64,000 bases of DNA from Mycolicibacterium sp. lyk4-40-TYG-92 (GCF_030209435.1 NZ_JARVRX010000003.1:558001-622000); one strand, 5' to 3'. Shown: positions 26,875 to 39,200, counted from the stretch's first letter. The notes: a model not told the origin generated them from the sequence alone. Numbers and translations: made by a program.

Positions 26875-28062
26875 ATGCGGACGCCGGTGATCATCGTGGC
26901 TGGTCAGGGGCCGACCGGTTACGTGACCGAAGAACTACTGAAGGCGCCCGGCACGGTGCTGGTCGAGCATCAGTTCGATGGTCACATCGTGCGCCGTCGT
27001 ACCGTCAGCGCGCCGCACGGCATCGTCACCGAAACCGAGGCGGCGCTGGAGCTCGCGCACGGCTGCGTGTCCTGCACCGTGCGCAATGACCTGCTGATCT
27101 ATCTGCGCCTGCTGCACCGGCGCGATGACGTCAACCGGATCGTCGTGCACCTGGAGCCCTGGATGGAGCCGGAGCCCATCTGCTGGGCCATCAACCATGT
27201 GCGGGTTCGGGTGGGCCCGGGGTATATCGACGGACCGGCTGCCCGCGATGTCGTGATCGCCGGGGTGGTGACGTGCATCGAGGCCGGTGACTGGCTCACC
27301 GACGCGCTGGGCGACGACGAACTGCCCGACGGCCGGACCGTGGCGCAGGTGGCGGTGGGGCAGGCCGAGTTCGCCGACGTGCTCGTGGTGACCCACGCCG
27401 AACCTGTGCTGCTCGCGGTATGCCGCCGCCTGGCACCGCGGGCTCAGGTCGTCACCCGACCCGACCTCGTCGAGGACGCCTTGCGCACGCTGTGGCCCGA
27501 CGCCCGGCTCGGCCGCGCCGATGAGCCGCACGGACCGCTGCTCGCCGGGCAGCCCAGTCTGAAACCTGAAGGGCCCGTTCAGGTCGTCGAGTTCAACGCG
27601 CGCCGCCCGTTCCACCCCCAACGTCTGCACGACGCCATCGATCACCTGCTGGACGGCGTGATCCGGACCCGCGGCCGGATGTGGCTGGCGAACCGGCCCG
27701 ACCACGTCATGTGGCTGGAATCGGCCGGCGGTGGTTTGCGCGTCAGCAACGCCGGTCGGTGGATCGCCGCGATGACCGTCAGTGAAGCGGCCTACCTGGA
27801 TCGCGAACGGCGGGCCTTGGCAGACCTGATGTGGGACAACGATTTCGGCGACCGGCACATCGCGATGACAATTCTGGTATGCGGCGCCCGCCCCGACGAC
27901 GTGACCGCTGCGCTCAACGATGCCCTGCTCACCGACGAGGAGTTCGCGGCGCGCGGCGCCTGGGCCGGCTACCCGGATCCGTTCGGGGACTGGCACCAGG
28001 AACCGTGCACGCGCGATGACGTGACCGTCGTCGGCGACGGCACCGATCACGGCGTCGCGTGA
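26875..28062 (+). CDS. Zur-regulated CobW/COG0523-like protein with degenerate P-loop
   Basis: A 395-residue protein matching Mtb Rv0106. The COG0523 metal motif is present as HGCVSCTVRND (GCVSC, residues 63-67), and the C-terminal CobW_C-like domain is recognisable (HPQRLHDAIDHLLDGVIRTRGRMWLANRP, in pieces HPQRLHDAIDHLL and RTRGRMWLANRP). The usual Walker A GxxGxGKT is replaced by VAGQGPTGYVT, lacking Lys, so GTP hydrolysis may be weak or absent. COG0523 proteins deliver zinc to client enzymes. ATG 26875 follows AAGGAG by five bases, which fixes the start over GTG 26869. It is divergent from the C-minus ribosomal operon. Confidence 0.92.
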   Translation: MRTPVIIVAGQGPTGYVTEELLKAPGTVLVEHQFDGHIVRRRTVSAPHGIVTETEAALELAHGCVSCTVRNDLLIYLRLLHRRDDVNRIVVHLEPWMEPEPICWAINHVRVRVGPGYIDGPAARDVVIAGVVTCIEAGDWLTDALGDDELPDGRTVAQVAVGQAEFADVLVVTHAEPVLLAVCRRLAPRAQVVTRPDLVEDALRTLWPDARLGRADEPHGPLLAGQPSLKPEGPVQVVEFNARRPFHPQRLHDAIDHLLDGVIRTRGRMWLANRPDHVMWLESAGGGLRVSNAGRWIAAMTVSEAAYLDRERRALADLMWDNDFGDRHIAMTILVCGARPDDVTAALNDALLTDEEFAARGAWAGYPDPFGDWHQEPCTRDDVTVVGDGTDHGVA

Positions 28063-28097
28063 GTCGTTCTGGACTCGATAGCCAAACGCCTTGGTAA

Positions 28098-29384
<1,287 letters not shown>

Positions 29385-29434
29385 TTCGGCAAGACTCAGG
29401 GGTCGGATTCGACACCTGAAAGGGCGGGACAGCC

Positions 29435-30484
29435 GTGCAGACCACGATCATCCACGGGCCGGGCGACATTCGATTCGAGGAACGGCCCGATCCGCAGATT
29501 CAGTCACCGGGCGACGCCGTGGTCCGCGTGGTGCGGACCTGCGTGTGCGGTTCTGACCTGTGGCCGTACCGCGGCGTGGCGCCGACGCATGCGCCACACC
29601 CGATCGGGCATGAATTCATCGGGGTCGTGGAAGCGGTCGGCGCCGACGTCAAAGACGTACGAGTCGGAGATTTCGTCATCTCGCCGTTCACCGACAGCGA
29701 CGGCACGTGTGTGCACTGCCGCAACGGCATCACCACCTCGTGTGTGAACTTCGGGGTCTGGGGTGGCACCACCAAGACCGGCGAGCCGCTCGACGGGGCA
29801 CAAGGCCAGTACGTCCGGGTGCCCTTCGCCGACGGCACCCTGTTCAAAGTGCCCGAATCGCCTGATGCAGAACTGCTCCCGCACCTGTTGACGCTTGCCG
29901 ACGTCATGTCCACCGGTCATCACGCCGCGCGCGCCGGGAACGTGCACCCCGGCGCCACCGTGGTGGTCGTGGGCGACGGCGCCGTCGGGCTCTGTGCGGT
30001 GGTGGCCTCGAAACGTCTTGGCGCGGAACGGATCATCGCGATGTCGCGACACGAAGACCGGCAGAATCTGGCACGGGCCTTCGGTGCCACGGACATCGTC
30101 GCCGAACGCGGTGATGAGGGGATCGCGGCCATCGAGGAACTGCTCGGCGGTGTCGGTGCCGACTCCGTGCTGGAGTGCGTAGGCACCAAGGATTCGATGC
30201 GTCAGGCGCTCGGCGCGGTCCGTCCCGGCGGTTATCTGGGGTTCGTCGGGGTACCGGCCGGTGCGCCGGAATTGCCGATGCGGCAACTGTTCAACACGAA
30301 CATCCACGTCGCGGGCGGGATGGCCACTGTCCGCCCCTATCTGGACGAACTGTTGCCCGACGTCCTGTCCGGCGCCATCGAGCCCGGCCGGGTCTTCGAC
30401 CTGTCCCTGCCGCTGGCCCAGGTCGCCGACGCGTACACGGCGATGGATCAGCGCACGGCCATCAAAGTGCTGCTCGAGCCCTGA
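29435..30484 (+). CDS. Zinc-dependent alcohol dehydrogenase (MDR family)
   Basis: A 349-residue medium-chain dehydrogenase. Catalytic zinc ligands are seen in TCVCGSDLWPYRG (Cys about 38) and HPIGHEFIGVVE (His-Glu, about 60-61). The structural zinc set is reduced: CVHCRNGITTSC has three cysteines where four are usual. The NAD(P) fold follows at VVVVGDGAVGLCAVVASK (GxGxxG, about 171-188). It starts at GTG 29435 after GAAAGGGCGGG. It oxidises or reduces an unknown alcohol/aldehyde; the two carboxylic acid reductases within 6 kb make aldehyde handling an attractive but unproven link. It ends one base before the convergent SDR. Confidence 0.88.
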   Translation: MQTTIIHGPGDIRFEERPDPQIQSPGDAVVRVVRTCVCGSDLWPYRGVAPTHAPHPIGHEFIGVVEAVGADVKDVRVGDFVISPFTDSDGTCVHCRNGITTSCVNFGVWGGTTKTGEPLDGAQGQYVRVPFADGTLFKVPESPDAELLPHLLTLADVMSTGHHAARAGNVHPGATVVVVGDGAVGLCAVVASKRLGAERIIAMSRHEDRQNLARAFGATDIVAERGDEGIAAIEELLGGVGADSVLECVGTKDSMRQALGAVRPGGYLGFVGVPAGAPELPMRQLFNTNIHVAGGMATVRPYLDELLPDVLSGAIEPGRVFDLSLPLAQVADAYTAMDQRTAIKVLLEP

Positions 30485-31219
30485 TCATGCGGGTAGGACC
30501 AGATGGTCCTCGCCGCCGACGTACACGGTGTCACGCAGGTCGCGCCCGGTAGCAGCGGTGGTGATGGCCGAGGCGAACTCCTCGATGGTCGGCAGCGGTC
30601 CTCGGCTGCGGCGCGCGCCGACGGCCGCGGGATCGCGACGCTCGTACAACCTGGCGATGATCGTGCCTTCGATCATGTCGCCCGAGACGATGGTGAATCC
30701 GATTCGGCACCTGTCGAATTCGGGCCGGAGTGCCCGGAGTGCGTCTTCGCCGGCGCGCTTGCTGGCGGCGATGGGGGCGTACGCGTCGGGCACCGGCAGG
30801 TGCGGGTAGCAGTGCGCCTCGTGGCTGGTGACGAAGACGATCTGGGCGCGGGCGGGCATCAGGGGCAGCGCCAGGTCGACGAGCCGCAGCTGGGCGTCGC
30901 GGTTCAGCCGCATCGCGTAGTCGGGTGCGGCGCCGAATTCCAGACCGCCGGACGCGTTGAGCACCAGCGTGTCCAGACGCCCGAACCGGCTGTCGATCCG
31001 GTCGATCATGGCTTTGGCCGCGGCGGCGTCGGACACGTCGGCGCCGATCGCGGAGGCCTGGCCGCCGGCGGCCCGGATGCCGTCGACGACGGCATTGGCG
31101 CGCTTGGCCTTCTCGCGGTAGTTCACCAGGACGTGGGTGTCGGGTCCGGCGAGCTGCTGGGCCACGGCGGCTCCGATGCCGCGGGAAGCGCCGGTGACGA
31201 GAGCGATCCTGGTGTGCAT
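30485..31219 (-). CDS. Short-chain dehydrogenase with atypical Tyr-Lys spacing
   Basis: A 244-residue SDR. It has the cofactor motif VTGASRGIGAAVA (8-20), VLNASGGLE in place of NNAG, and FVTSHEAH for the Ser region. The active-site segment is YAPIAASKRAGEDALR. Tyr and Lys are seven residues apart instead of the normal four, a pattern (YEPVAxSKxAGE) I recall from a sub-branch of actinobacterial SDRs. Either the subfamily uses a different Tyr or it has altered chemistry. GxDV at GADVSD is standard. Function unknown. Confidence 0.82.
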   Translation of the reverse strand: MHTRIALVTGASRGIGAAVAQQLAGPDTHVLVNYREKAKRANAVVDGIRAAGGQASAIGADVSDAAAAKAMIDRIDSRFGRLDTLVLNASGGLEFGAAPDYAMRLNRDAQLRLVDLALPLMPARAQIVFVTSHEAHCYPHLPVPDAYAPIAASKRAGEDALRALRPEFDRCRIGFTIVSGDMIEGTIIARLYERRDPAAVGARRSRGPLPTIEEFASAITTAATGRDLRDTVYVGGEDHLVLPA

Positions 31220-31451
31220 GGCATCGACCGTACCTCAAATCTAAGAAAAATAAGAGTAATTTAAGGTTTCAATAAGTCGAATGGACGGGCTGAGGGTCTG
31301 GTTCGTGCCGAGCGCGGGGGCTGACGAGGCGACACGGCAAGCCTGGTCGCACCAAGGCGCACGCTCGGCGGAGTGGTCCGTCGCTCGGTGTAGATGAACG
31401 CTCGGTTCGCGAGTGGGACAGATAGTCCCGCTCGACTACCCTTTGGGCGTG

Positions 31452-31511
31452 ATGTTTCCGGTGAGCCCTGTGGCACGGTACGCGGCCACGTTGATCGGGC
31501 GTCTCCGTTGA
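31452..31511 (+). CDS. Possible leader peptide upstream of the transporter
   Basis: A 19-residue frame, MFPVSPVARYAATLIGRLR, ends with TGA at 31509-31511 and overlaps the likely TTG start of the transporter as TTGA. A TACCCT box at 31437-31442 would place the transcript start at or next to GTG 31449/ATG 31452, giving a leaderless leader frame coupled to the transporter. There is no independent support for translation. The rest of the 31220-31451 gap shows nothing recognisable. Confidence 0.3.
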   Translation: MFPVSPVARYAATLIGRLR

Positions 31512-32431
31512 TTCAACACGGACTGGTGGTGCTGTTCGCCCTGTGCGCGGCCGTGTGCGCCGCGGTCGGCATCGTGGTGCGCCAGCGCGCCACCATCGAT
31601 GTGCCGCCCGAGCACGGCGTCAGCGTCGTCATGATCTCGACGTTGCTGAGCCGCCGGCTGTGGTGGGCCGGGACCGGCGCGGCCGTCGCGGGCTATGTCT
31701 TCCAGGCGCTGGCATTGGGGCACGGGTCCCTGTTGGTGGTGCAGCCGCTTCTGGTCTCGGCATTGCTGTTCGCGCTGCCGCTGAGTGCGCGCCAGGCGCA
31801 CCGCCGGGTGACGCGCGGTGAGTGGCTGTGGGCCGGATTGCTCACCATCGGGCTGGCCGGTTTCGTCGTGCTGGCGCGGCCTGAACGTGACGAACACCTG
31901 GCCTCACCAGGGGTGATCGTGCTGGTCGCCGCGGTGTGCGCCGCGGTGATCATCGGGTGTGTGCTGTTGGCACTGCGGTGCAGCGGCTGGGCTCGCGCGG
32001 TCTTGTTGGCCGTCGGCGTCGGCGTGCTGTTCGGTGTCGTCGCGGTCGTCACGAAGATTTTCATGGCGATCCTGCAGCACCGGGGCTGGCTCGGATTGCT
32101 GACGACGCCGGCGCCGTACCTGCTCATCATCTTGGGCGCGGTCGCGACTGTGCTGCAGCAGTCCGCGTTCCACGCCGGCGCGCTCCAGACGTCGGTGCCG
32201 ACGATGCTCGTGCTGGAACCGGTGGTGGCCGTCTTGCTCGGTGCGCTGGTGCTGGGGGAGGGCTTCGACACGACCGGTGTGGAAGCCGTGGCGCTCGTGG
32301 CGTCCATCGGCGCCATGGCGGCGGCGACGATCGCCCTCGGCCGCGACGAGGGTGCGTACGAAACGCAGGCGGGCGCGAAGGCGGCCCCGCCGGTCGCGCC
32401 GCCGCAGGTGCAACCGACCCCGGAGCGCTGA
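31508..32431 (+). CDS. EamA/DMT-superfamily transporter
   Basis: A membrane protein of about 307 residues with nine to ten hydrophobic segments arranged as two half repeats, the DMT layout. Markers include ALALGHGSLLVVQPLLVSALLFALPLSA (pieces ALALGHGSLLVVQPLLVS and ALLFALPLSA) and LEPVVAVLLGALVLGEGF near the end of the second half, typical of EamA proteins. The C-terminus is a short Ala/Pro-rich cytoplasmic tail. Start choice is uncertain: TTG 31508 abuts the first TM segment and couples to a leader frame; ATG 31394 would add 38 hydrophilic residues. Substrate unknown. Confidence 0.75.
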   Translation: MIQHGLVVLFALCAAVCAAVGIVVRQRATIDVPPEHGVSVVMISTLLSRRLWWAGTGAAVAGYVFQALALGHGSLLVVQPLLVSALLFALPLSARQAHRRVTRGEWLWAGLLTIGLAGFVVLARPERDEHLASPGVIVLVAAVCAAVIIGCVLLALRCSGWARAVLLAVGVGVLFGVVAVVTKIFMAILQHRGWLGLLTTPAPYLLIILGAVATVLQQSAFHAGALQTSVPTMLVLEPVVAVLLGALVLGEGFDTTGVEAVALVASIGAMAAATIALGRDEGAYETQAGAKAAPPVAPPQVQPTPER

Positions 32432-32472
32432 CCTGATCGGTGTGGTTTGTCACACAGCCAGTGTGGGCATAT

Positions 32473-32489
32473 CGTTAGTTTTGCTAACG
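32473..32489. promoter_or_regulatory. Inverted repeat upstream of the first car gene
   Basis: CGTTAG TTTTG CTAACG, a perfect 6-bp inverted repeat with a 5-base centre, lies 41 bases before the ATG of the first carboxylic acid reductase. It stands in an AT-richer stretch that should hold the promoter, so a repressor site is likely. No matching site is seen before the second reductase. Confidence 0.5.
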
Positions 32490-32530
32490 TTGTATTTGGC
32501 GACGCTGGTGAACTATTTGATGAGGTTGTT

Positions 32531-35500
32531 ATGTCGAACGAAGAAAACGTACTTACCGACGAGCTGACGCAGCGCATCGCCGAACTGTGCGCTACCGACC
32601 CCCAACTTGCCGCCGCGCGCCCCCTCGCCGGGGTCGCCGCCGCCCTCGAAGAGCCCGGCATCCGGCTCCCCGAAATCATCCACACCGTCATGGCCGCCTA
32701 CGCCGACCGGCCCGCGCTCGGTCAGCGCGCCGTCGAGTACGTCACCGACGCCGCCGGCCGCACCGTCGCCCAGCTGCTGCCGCACTACGACACCATCACC
32801 TACGGCGAGGCCTGGCGGCAGATCCAGGCCGTCGACAACGCGTTGCTCACCGGACCTGACGCCGTCGCCGCCGGCGACCGTGCCGCCATGCTCGGCTTCA
32901 CGAGCGCCGAATTCACGATCATCGACACCGCCCTTGCGCGCGCCGGCGTCGTCGCCGTTCCGCTGCAGACCAGCGCGCCCGCCGAGCAGCTGCGCCCGAT
33001 CCTTGACGAGACCGAACCCCGCGCGCTGTTCGCCGATGTGAAGTTCCTCGACGACGCCGTCGAACTGGTTCTGGGCGCCGGCGCCGCGCTGACGCGCGTC
33101 GTCGTATTCGACCACCACGCCGAGGTCGACGACGAGCGCGAGGCCGTCGAACGGGCGGCGACCCGTCTGGCCGAGCGTGGCGTCGCTGTCGAGACCTTCG
33201 CCGAGATGGTGGCGCGCGGCGCCGCGCTGCCGGCCGTCGAGCCGGTGATTTCCGCGGACCCCGACCCGCTGCTGGTACTGATCTACACCTCCGGCAGCAC
33301 CGGCACCCCCAAGGGCGCCATGTACCCCGAGCGCCTCGTCACCAACGCCTGGCGGAGCGGCCTGACGCATCAGCAGCCCGCGCTGCCGTCGATCGTCCTG
33401 AGCTTCCTGCCGATGAGCCACATGATGGGCCGCGGCTCCGTGTACCGCACGCTGGCCCACGGCGGCACCGTGTACTTCGCCGCCAAGAGCGACCTGTCCA
33501 CCCTGCTGGAGGACATCGCACTGGTCCGGCCGACGCAGATGACCTTCGTGCCCCGGGTGTGGGAGATGATCCACCAGGAGGTGCAGAGCGAGGTCGACCG
33601 CCGGGCCCTGGACGGTGTCCCCGAGCAGCAGGTGCTCGACGAGCGGAGCCTCAGCCTGATCGGCGGACGGCAGCTGGTCGCGATGACGGGGTCGGCGCCG
33701 ATCTCGCCTGAGCTCAAGGCCTGGGTGCAGAAGTTCCTCGGGCTGGAGCTGATGGAGGCGTACGGCTCGACCGAGGCCGGCGGCGTCATGGTCAGCGGCC
33801 ATGTGAGCCGTCCCCCGGTGCTCGACTACAAGCTGGTCGACGTACCCGAACTCGGTTACCTGTCAACCGACCGTCCGCACCCGCGTGGCGAATTGCTCCT
33901 GAAGTCAACGGATTTGATTCCCGGCTACTACAAGCGGCCCGACGTCACGGCCGATGTGTTCGACGCCGACGGCTTCTACCGCACCGGTGACATCGTCGCC
34001 GAGCTGGGCCCTGATCATCTGCAGTACCTCGATCGCCGCAACAACGTGCTGAAGCTGGCGCAGGGCGAGTTCGTGACGGTGTCCAAGCTGGAAGCCGCGT
34101 TCGGCACCAGCCCGCTGATCCGCCAGATCTACGTGTACGGCAACAGTTCTCGTTCGTATCTGCTGGCCGTGATCGTGCCTACTGCGGAAGCTCTCAGTGG
34201 CGTCGGCGATCCGGAGGCGCTGCGCCCCGAACTGGCCGACGCCCTGCAGGCGGTGGCCCGCGAGTCCGGGCTGCAGTCGTACGAGGTTCCCCGCGACTTC
34301 ATCATCGAGACCGAACCGTTCTCGCTGGAGAACGGGCTGCTGACCGGCGTCCGTAAGCTGGCCTGGCCCAAGCTGAAGGCCCGGTACGGCGCCGAGCTGG
34401 AGCAGCTGTACACCGAACTGGCCGAAGGGCAGGCTGCCGAGCTCCGTGCGCTGCGTGCACTGCGCGCGTCCGACGCGCCGGTGCTCGAGACCGTCCTGCG
34501 TGCTGTCAGTGCCACACTCGGGGCGGCCGGTTCCGAGGTCACGGGCGACGCCCACTTCACCGACCTGGGCGGAGACTCATTGTCGGCGTTGACCTTCGGC
34601 AACCTCCTCGAGGAGATCTTCGAAGTCGAGGTGCCCGTCGGCGTCATCGTCAGCCCGGCCACCGACCTGGCCGGGGTGGCCGCCTACATCGAAGGGGAGC
34701 GCACGCCGGGCAGCAAGCGGCCGACGTTCTCCACGGTGCACGGCAAGAACGCCACCGAGGCACGGGCCGCGGACCTGACGCTGGACAAGTTCATCGATGC
34801 CGAGACATTGGCCGCCGCGCCGTCACTGCCGGGGCCGGCCCCCGAGGTCCGCACCGTATTGCTCACGGGCGCAACCGGATTCCTGGGCCGTTACCTGGCG
34901 CTGGAGTGGCTGGAGCGGATGGACCTGGTCGACGGCAAGGTGATCTGCCTGGTGCGCGGCAAGTCCGACGCCGATGCCCGGGCCCGTCTCGACGCGACGT
35001 TCGACTCCGGTGATCCGAAGCTGCTCGCGCACTACCAGGCGCTCGCCGCTGACCACCTGGAGGTCATCGCGGGTGACAAGGGTGAAGCCAATCTGGGCCT
35101 GTCTCAGGAGGTTTGGCAGCGCCTGGCCGACGACGTCGACCTCATCGTGGACCCGGCCGCACTGGTCAACCACGTGCTGCCGTACAGCGAGCTGTTCGGA
35201 CCCAACGCGCTGGGCACCGCCGAGCTGATCCGGATCGCCCTGACCACGCGGATCAAGCCGTTCGCCTATGTCTCGACCATCGCGGTCGGTGGCGGGGTCG
35301 CGCCCGGTGCATTCGTCGAGGACGCCGACGTGCGCGTCATGAGCGCTGTCCGCTCGGTCGACGACAGCTACGCCAACGGTTACGGCAACAGCAAGTGGGC
35401 CGGCGAGGTGCTGCTGCGGGAGGCGAATGATCTTTGCGGACTGCCTGTTTCGGTGTTCCGCTGCGACATGATCCTGGCCGACACGACGTATGCGGGGCAG

Positions 35501-36055
35501 CTGAACCTGCCCGACATGTTCACTCGCATGATGTTCTCGCTGGTGGCCACCGGTATCGCGCCGTACTCGTTCTACGAGCTCGGCGCCGACGGCAAGCGGC
35601 AGCGGGCCCACTACGACGGGCTGCCGGTCGAGTTCGTCTCCGAATCCATCTCGACCCTGGCCGTGCAGGTCGCAGCCGGTGAGTCGGACTCGACCTTCGA
35701 GACGTACCACGTGATGAACCCGTACGACGATGGCATCGGCATGGACGAGTTCGTCGACTGGCTGATCGAGGCCGGGTATTCCATTGCCCGCGTTGATGAT
35801 TACGCCGACTGGCTGGCCCGGTTCGAGACGGCCCTGCGTGGTCTGCCGGACCGTCAGCGTCAGGCGTCACTGCTGCCGCTGCTGCACAACTACCAGCAGC
35901 CGAGCTACCCGGTGCCGGGGTCCATCGCCCCGGTGGAGCGCTTCCGGGCCGCGGTTCAGAACGCGAAAATCGGTGCGGACAAGGATATTCCGCACATCGG
36001 TGCGCCGGTGATCGTCAAGTACATCACCGATCTGGAGCTGCTCGGGCTGCTCTGA
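32531..36055 (+). CDS. car: Carboxylic acid reductase, first copy
   Basis: A 1174-residue A-T-R enzyme that reduces carboxylic acids to aldehydes with ATP and NADPH. The adenylation domain has [25 protein letters not shown] and the hinge/Lys region [15 protein letters not shown]. The carrier domain has [13 protein letters not shown] with the phosphopantetheine Ser683. The reductase domain has [20 protein letters not shown] and the YGNSK catalytic pair. All key residues appear intact. A phosphopantetheinyl transferase elsewhere must activate it. ATG 32531 follows TGAGG by six bases. Compared with the second copy, the reductase domain is almost the same and the adenylation domain differs clearly, suggesting different acid specificity. 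Confidence 0.95.
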   Translation: MSNEENVLTDELTQRIAELCATDPQLAAARPLAGVAAALEEPGIRLPEIIHTVMAAYADRPALGQRAVEYVTDAAGRTVAQLLPHYDTITYGEAWRQIQAVDNALLTGPDAVAAGDRAAMLGFTSAEFTIIDTALARAGVVAVPLQTSAPAEQLRPILDETEPRALFADVKFLDDAVELVLGAGAALTRVVVFDHHAEVDDEREAVERAATRLAERGVAVETFAEMVARGAALPAVEPVISADPDPLLVLIYTSGSTGTPKGAMYPERLVTNAWRSGLTHQQPALPSIVLSFLPMSHMMGRGSVYRTLAHGGTVYFAAKSDLSTLLEDIALVRPTQMTFVPRVWEMIHQEVQSEVDRRALDGVPEQQVLDERSLSLIGGRQLVAMTGSAPISPELKAWVQKFLGLELMEAYGSTEAGGVMVSGHVSRPPVLDYKLVDVPELGYLSTDRPHPRGELLLKSTDLIPGYYKRPDVTADVFDADGFYRTGDIVAELGPDHLQYLDRRNNVLKLAQGEFVTVSKLEAAFGTSPLIRQIYVYGNSSRSYLLAVIVPTAEALSGVGDPEALRPELADALQAVARESGLQSYEVPRDFIIETEPFSLENGLLTGVRKLAWPKLKARYGAELEQLYTELAEGQAAELRALRALRASDAPVLETVLRAVSATLGAAGSEVTGDAHFTDLGGDSLSALTFGNLLEEIFEVEVPVGVIVSPATDLAGVAAYIEGERTPGSKRPTFSTVHGKNATEARAADLTLDKFIDAETLAAAPSLPGPAPEVRTVLLTGATGFLGRYLALEWLERMDLVDGKVICLVRGKSDADARARLDATFDSGDPKLLAHYQALAADHLEVIAGDKGEANLGLSQEVWQRLADDVDLIVDPAALVNHVLPYSELFGPNALGTAELIRIALTTRIKPFAYVSTIAVGGGVAPGAFVEDADVRVMSAVRSVDDSYANGYGNSKWAGEVLLREANDLCGLPVSVFRCDMILADTTYAGQLNLPDMFTRMMFSLVATGIAPYSFYELGADGKRQRAHYDGLPVEFVSESISTLAVQVAAGESDSTFETYHVMNPYDDGIGMDEFVDWLIEAGYSIARVDDYADWLARFETALRGLPDRQRQASLLPLLHNYQQPSYPVPGSIAPVERFRAAVQNAKIGADKDIPHIGAPVIVKYITDLELLGLL

Positions 36056-36062
36056 CTCCGGG

Positions 36063-36111
36063 GATTTGTGCACGATTTTCCGCGATGGCCGCGGAAAATC
36101 GTGCACGAATC
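36063..36111. terminator. Shared palindrome, copy A (after the first car gene)
   Basis: A 22-bp arm beginning GATTTGTGCACGATTTTCCG pairs with its complement across a 5-base loop (ATGGC), with one mismatch. It lies 8 bases after the car stop. The long stem suits a terminator or RNA-stabilising hairpin, though no U-tract follows. Two further copies with the same arm sequence are at 39760 and 40723. The rest of the gap to the second car gene (36112-36227) shows only GTGAGG before the ATG. Confidence 0.7.
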
Positions 36112-36227
36112 ACAGGGAACTGGCAGGAAATCGCCGGAACAACGGCGGCCGCGCCAGCGTCATTCAATTAGTGGGGATGCAACGGGGCGTACCCATTCGA
36201 GATTTCGATTTTTCGTGAGGTTTCTTC

Positions 36228-39200
36228 ATGTCGATTGACCATGCCGAAAGCGCTACTGACGAGCTCGCCCGCCGGATCGCCGACCTAGCCGCCAATGACC
36301 CGCAGTTCGCCGCTGCCGTGCCACTGCTGTCCGTGGCCCAGTCGGTCGAGAAGCCCGGCATGCGCCTGCCCGAGATTGTGAAGACCGTTCTCGAGGGCTA
36401 TGCCGACCGGACCGCGCTGGGACAGCGCGCCGTCGAGCTCGTCACCGAGAACGGCCGCACCGTGGCGAGGCTGCTGCCGAAGTACGACACCATCACCTAC
36501 GGCGAGCTGTGGGACCGCATCCGCGCCGTCGCCGCCGCGCTGCACGCCGACGGCGTGAAGGCCGGCGATCGCGTCGCGATCCTGGGCTTCACCAGCACCG
36601 ACTACACCGTCATCGACACCGCGCTCGGGCAGATCGGCGCCGTCTCGGTGCCGCTGCAGACCAGCTCCGCGGCGTCGTCGCTGCTGCCGATCGTCGCCGA
36701 GACCGAACCGGTCCTGATCGCGGTGAGCGCGGACTACGTGGCCGACGCCGTCGAGCTCGCGGTCGGCGGCCCCGCACCTGCCCGGTTCCTGGTGTTCGAC
36801 CACCACGCCGAGGTCGACGACGAACGCGAGGCCATCGACCTGGCGCGGGCGGCATTCGCCGAAGCCGGCCTGAACGTCACCGTCGAGACCTTCGCCGACG
36901 TGCTCGGCCGCGGGCGCAACCTGCCGTCCGCCCCGACCCCGGTCTTCGAGGAGGCCGACCCGCTGGCCCTGCTGATCTACACGTCCGGCTCGACCGGTGC
37001 GCCGAAGGGCGCGATGTACCCCGAGAGCAACATGACGAGCTTCTGGCGGCGGGCCAGCACGGCGTGGTTCGGCCCCAGCGAGGCGTCCATCAACCTGGCG
37101 TTCATGCCGATGAGCCACGTCATGGGCCGCGGCATCCTGTACTCCAGCCTGGCCAACGGCGGCATCGTCTACTTCGCCGCCAAGAGCGACCTGTCCACTC
37201 TCCTCGAAGATTTCGCGCTGGCGCGGCCCACCGAGCTGAACTTGGTGCCCCGCGTCTGGGAGATGCTGTACCTGGAATTCCAGAGCCGTGTCGACAAGCT
37301 GGTGCCCGCCGGCGCCGGTGAGGCCGAGCGCGACGACATCGAGCAGCAGGTGATGGCCGACATGCGGCAGAACCTGATCGGCGGCCGCTACATCAAGGCG
37401 ATGACCGGCTCGGCGCCCATCACCGATGAGCTCAAGGCGTGGGTCGAGAAGTTCCTCGGTATCCACCTACTGGAGGGCTACGGCTCGACCGAGGCCGGCA
37501 TGGTCTTCTTCGACGGCGTCATCCAGCGCCCGCCGACCCTGGACTACAAGCTGGTCGACGTCCCCGATCTGGGCTACTACCTGACCGACCAGCCCTACCC
37601 GCGCGGTGAGCTGCTGGTGAAGACCCAGTACCTGTTCCCGGGCTACTACAAGCGGCCCGAGGTCACCGCGAGCGTGTTCGACGAGGACGGTTTCTACCGC
37701 ACCGGCGACGTCGTCGCCGAGATCGGCCCCGACCAGATCCAGTACGTCGACCGGCGCAACAACGTGCTGAAGCTGGCGCAGGGCGAGTTCGTCACGCTGG
37801 CCAAGCTGGAAGCGGCGTTCAGCAACAACAGCCCGCTGGTCCGGCAGATCTACGTCTACGGCAACAGCGCGCAGCCGTACCTGCTGGCTGTCGTGGTCCC
37901 GACCGAAGATGCCCTGGCCCGTTGGGATTCCGCCGAACTGAAGCAGCGGATCAGCGATTCACTGCAGGAGGTCGCCAAGGCCGCCGAGCTGCAGTCCTAC
38001 GAGATTCCCCGTGACTTCATCATCGAGACCGAGCCGTTCTCGCTGGAGAACGGGCTGCTGACCGGCATCCGCAAGCTGGCCTGGCCGAAGCTCAAGGCGC
38101 ACTACGGCCCGGCGCTGGAAGACCTGTATGTGAGTCTGGCCGCGGGACAAGCCGACGAGCTGCGGCAGCTGCGGCAGCACGGCGCCGACGGCCCGGCCCT
38201 GCCGACCGTCATCCGGGCGGCGAGCGCGCTGCTCGGCGCCTCCGGCGAGGTGTCGGCCGACGCCCACTTCACCGATCTCGGTGGAGACTCCTTGTCCGCG
38301 TTGACCTTCGGCAACCTGCTCGAGGAGATCTTCGGCGTCGAGGTCCAGGTCGGCATCATCGTCAGCCCCGCCAACGATCTGGCAGCGCTGGCCGCCTACA
38401 TCGAGAACGAACGCAGTGGCGGCGCCAAGCGACCCAGCTTCAGCTCGGTGCACGGCAAGAACGCCGTCGAGGTGCGCGCGGCAGACCTGACGCTGGACAA
38501 GTTCATCGACGCCGCGACGTTGGCCGCCGCGCCGTCACTGCCGGGGCCGGCCGCCGAGGTGCGGACCGTATTGCTCACGGGCGCAACCGGATTCCTGGGC
38601 CGTTACCTGGCGCTGGAGTGGCTCGAGCGGATGGACCTGGTCGACGGCAAGGTCATCGCCCTGGTGCGCGCCAAGTCCGACGAAGAGGCCCGGGCCCGTC
38701 TGGATGCCACGTTCGACTCCGGTGATCCGAAGCCGCTGGCGCACTACCAGGCCCTCGCCGCTGATCACCTCGAAGTCATCGCGGGCGACAAGGGCGACGA
38801 GAATCTCGGTCTGTCGCAGGAGGTTTGGCAGCGCCTCGCCGACGAGGTCGACGTCATCGTCGACCCGGCCGCGCTGGTGAACCACGTGCTGCCCTACAGC
38901 GAGCTGTTCGGCCCCAACGCGCTCGGCACCGCCGAGCTCATCCGCATCGCGCTGACCACCCGGCAGAAGCCCTACATCTACGTCTCCACCATCGGCGTCG
39001 GTGACCAGCTGACGCCGGGCACGTTCACCGAAGAGGCCGACGTGCGCGTGATGAGCCCGGTGCGTGCTGTCCACGACGGCTACGCCAACGGTTACGGCAA
39101 CAGCAAGTGGGCCGGCGAGGTGCTGCTGCGGGAGGCGAATGATCTTTGCGGACTTCCGGTTTCGGTGTTCCGCTGCGACATGATCCTCGCGGACACGTCG

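Noticed and set aside
37959..38453. Long antisense frames inside both car genes
   Set aside because: High GC keeps antisense frames open; they follow the sense codon pattern and appear in both paralogues at the same place.
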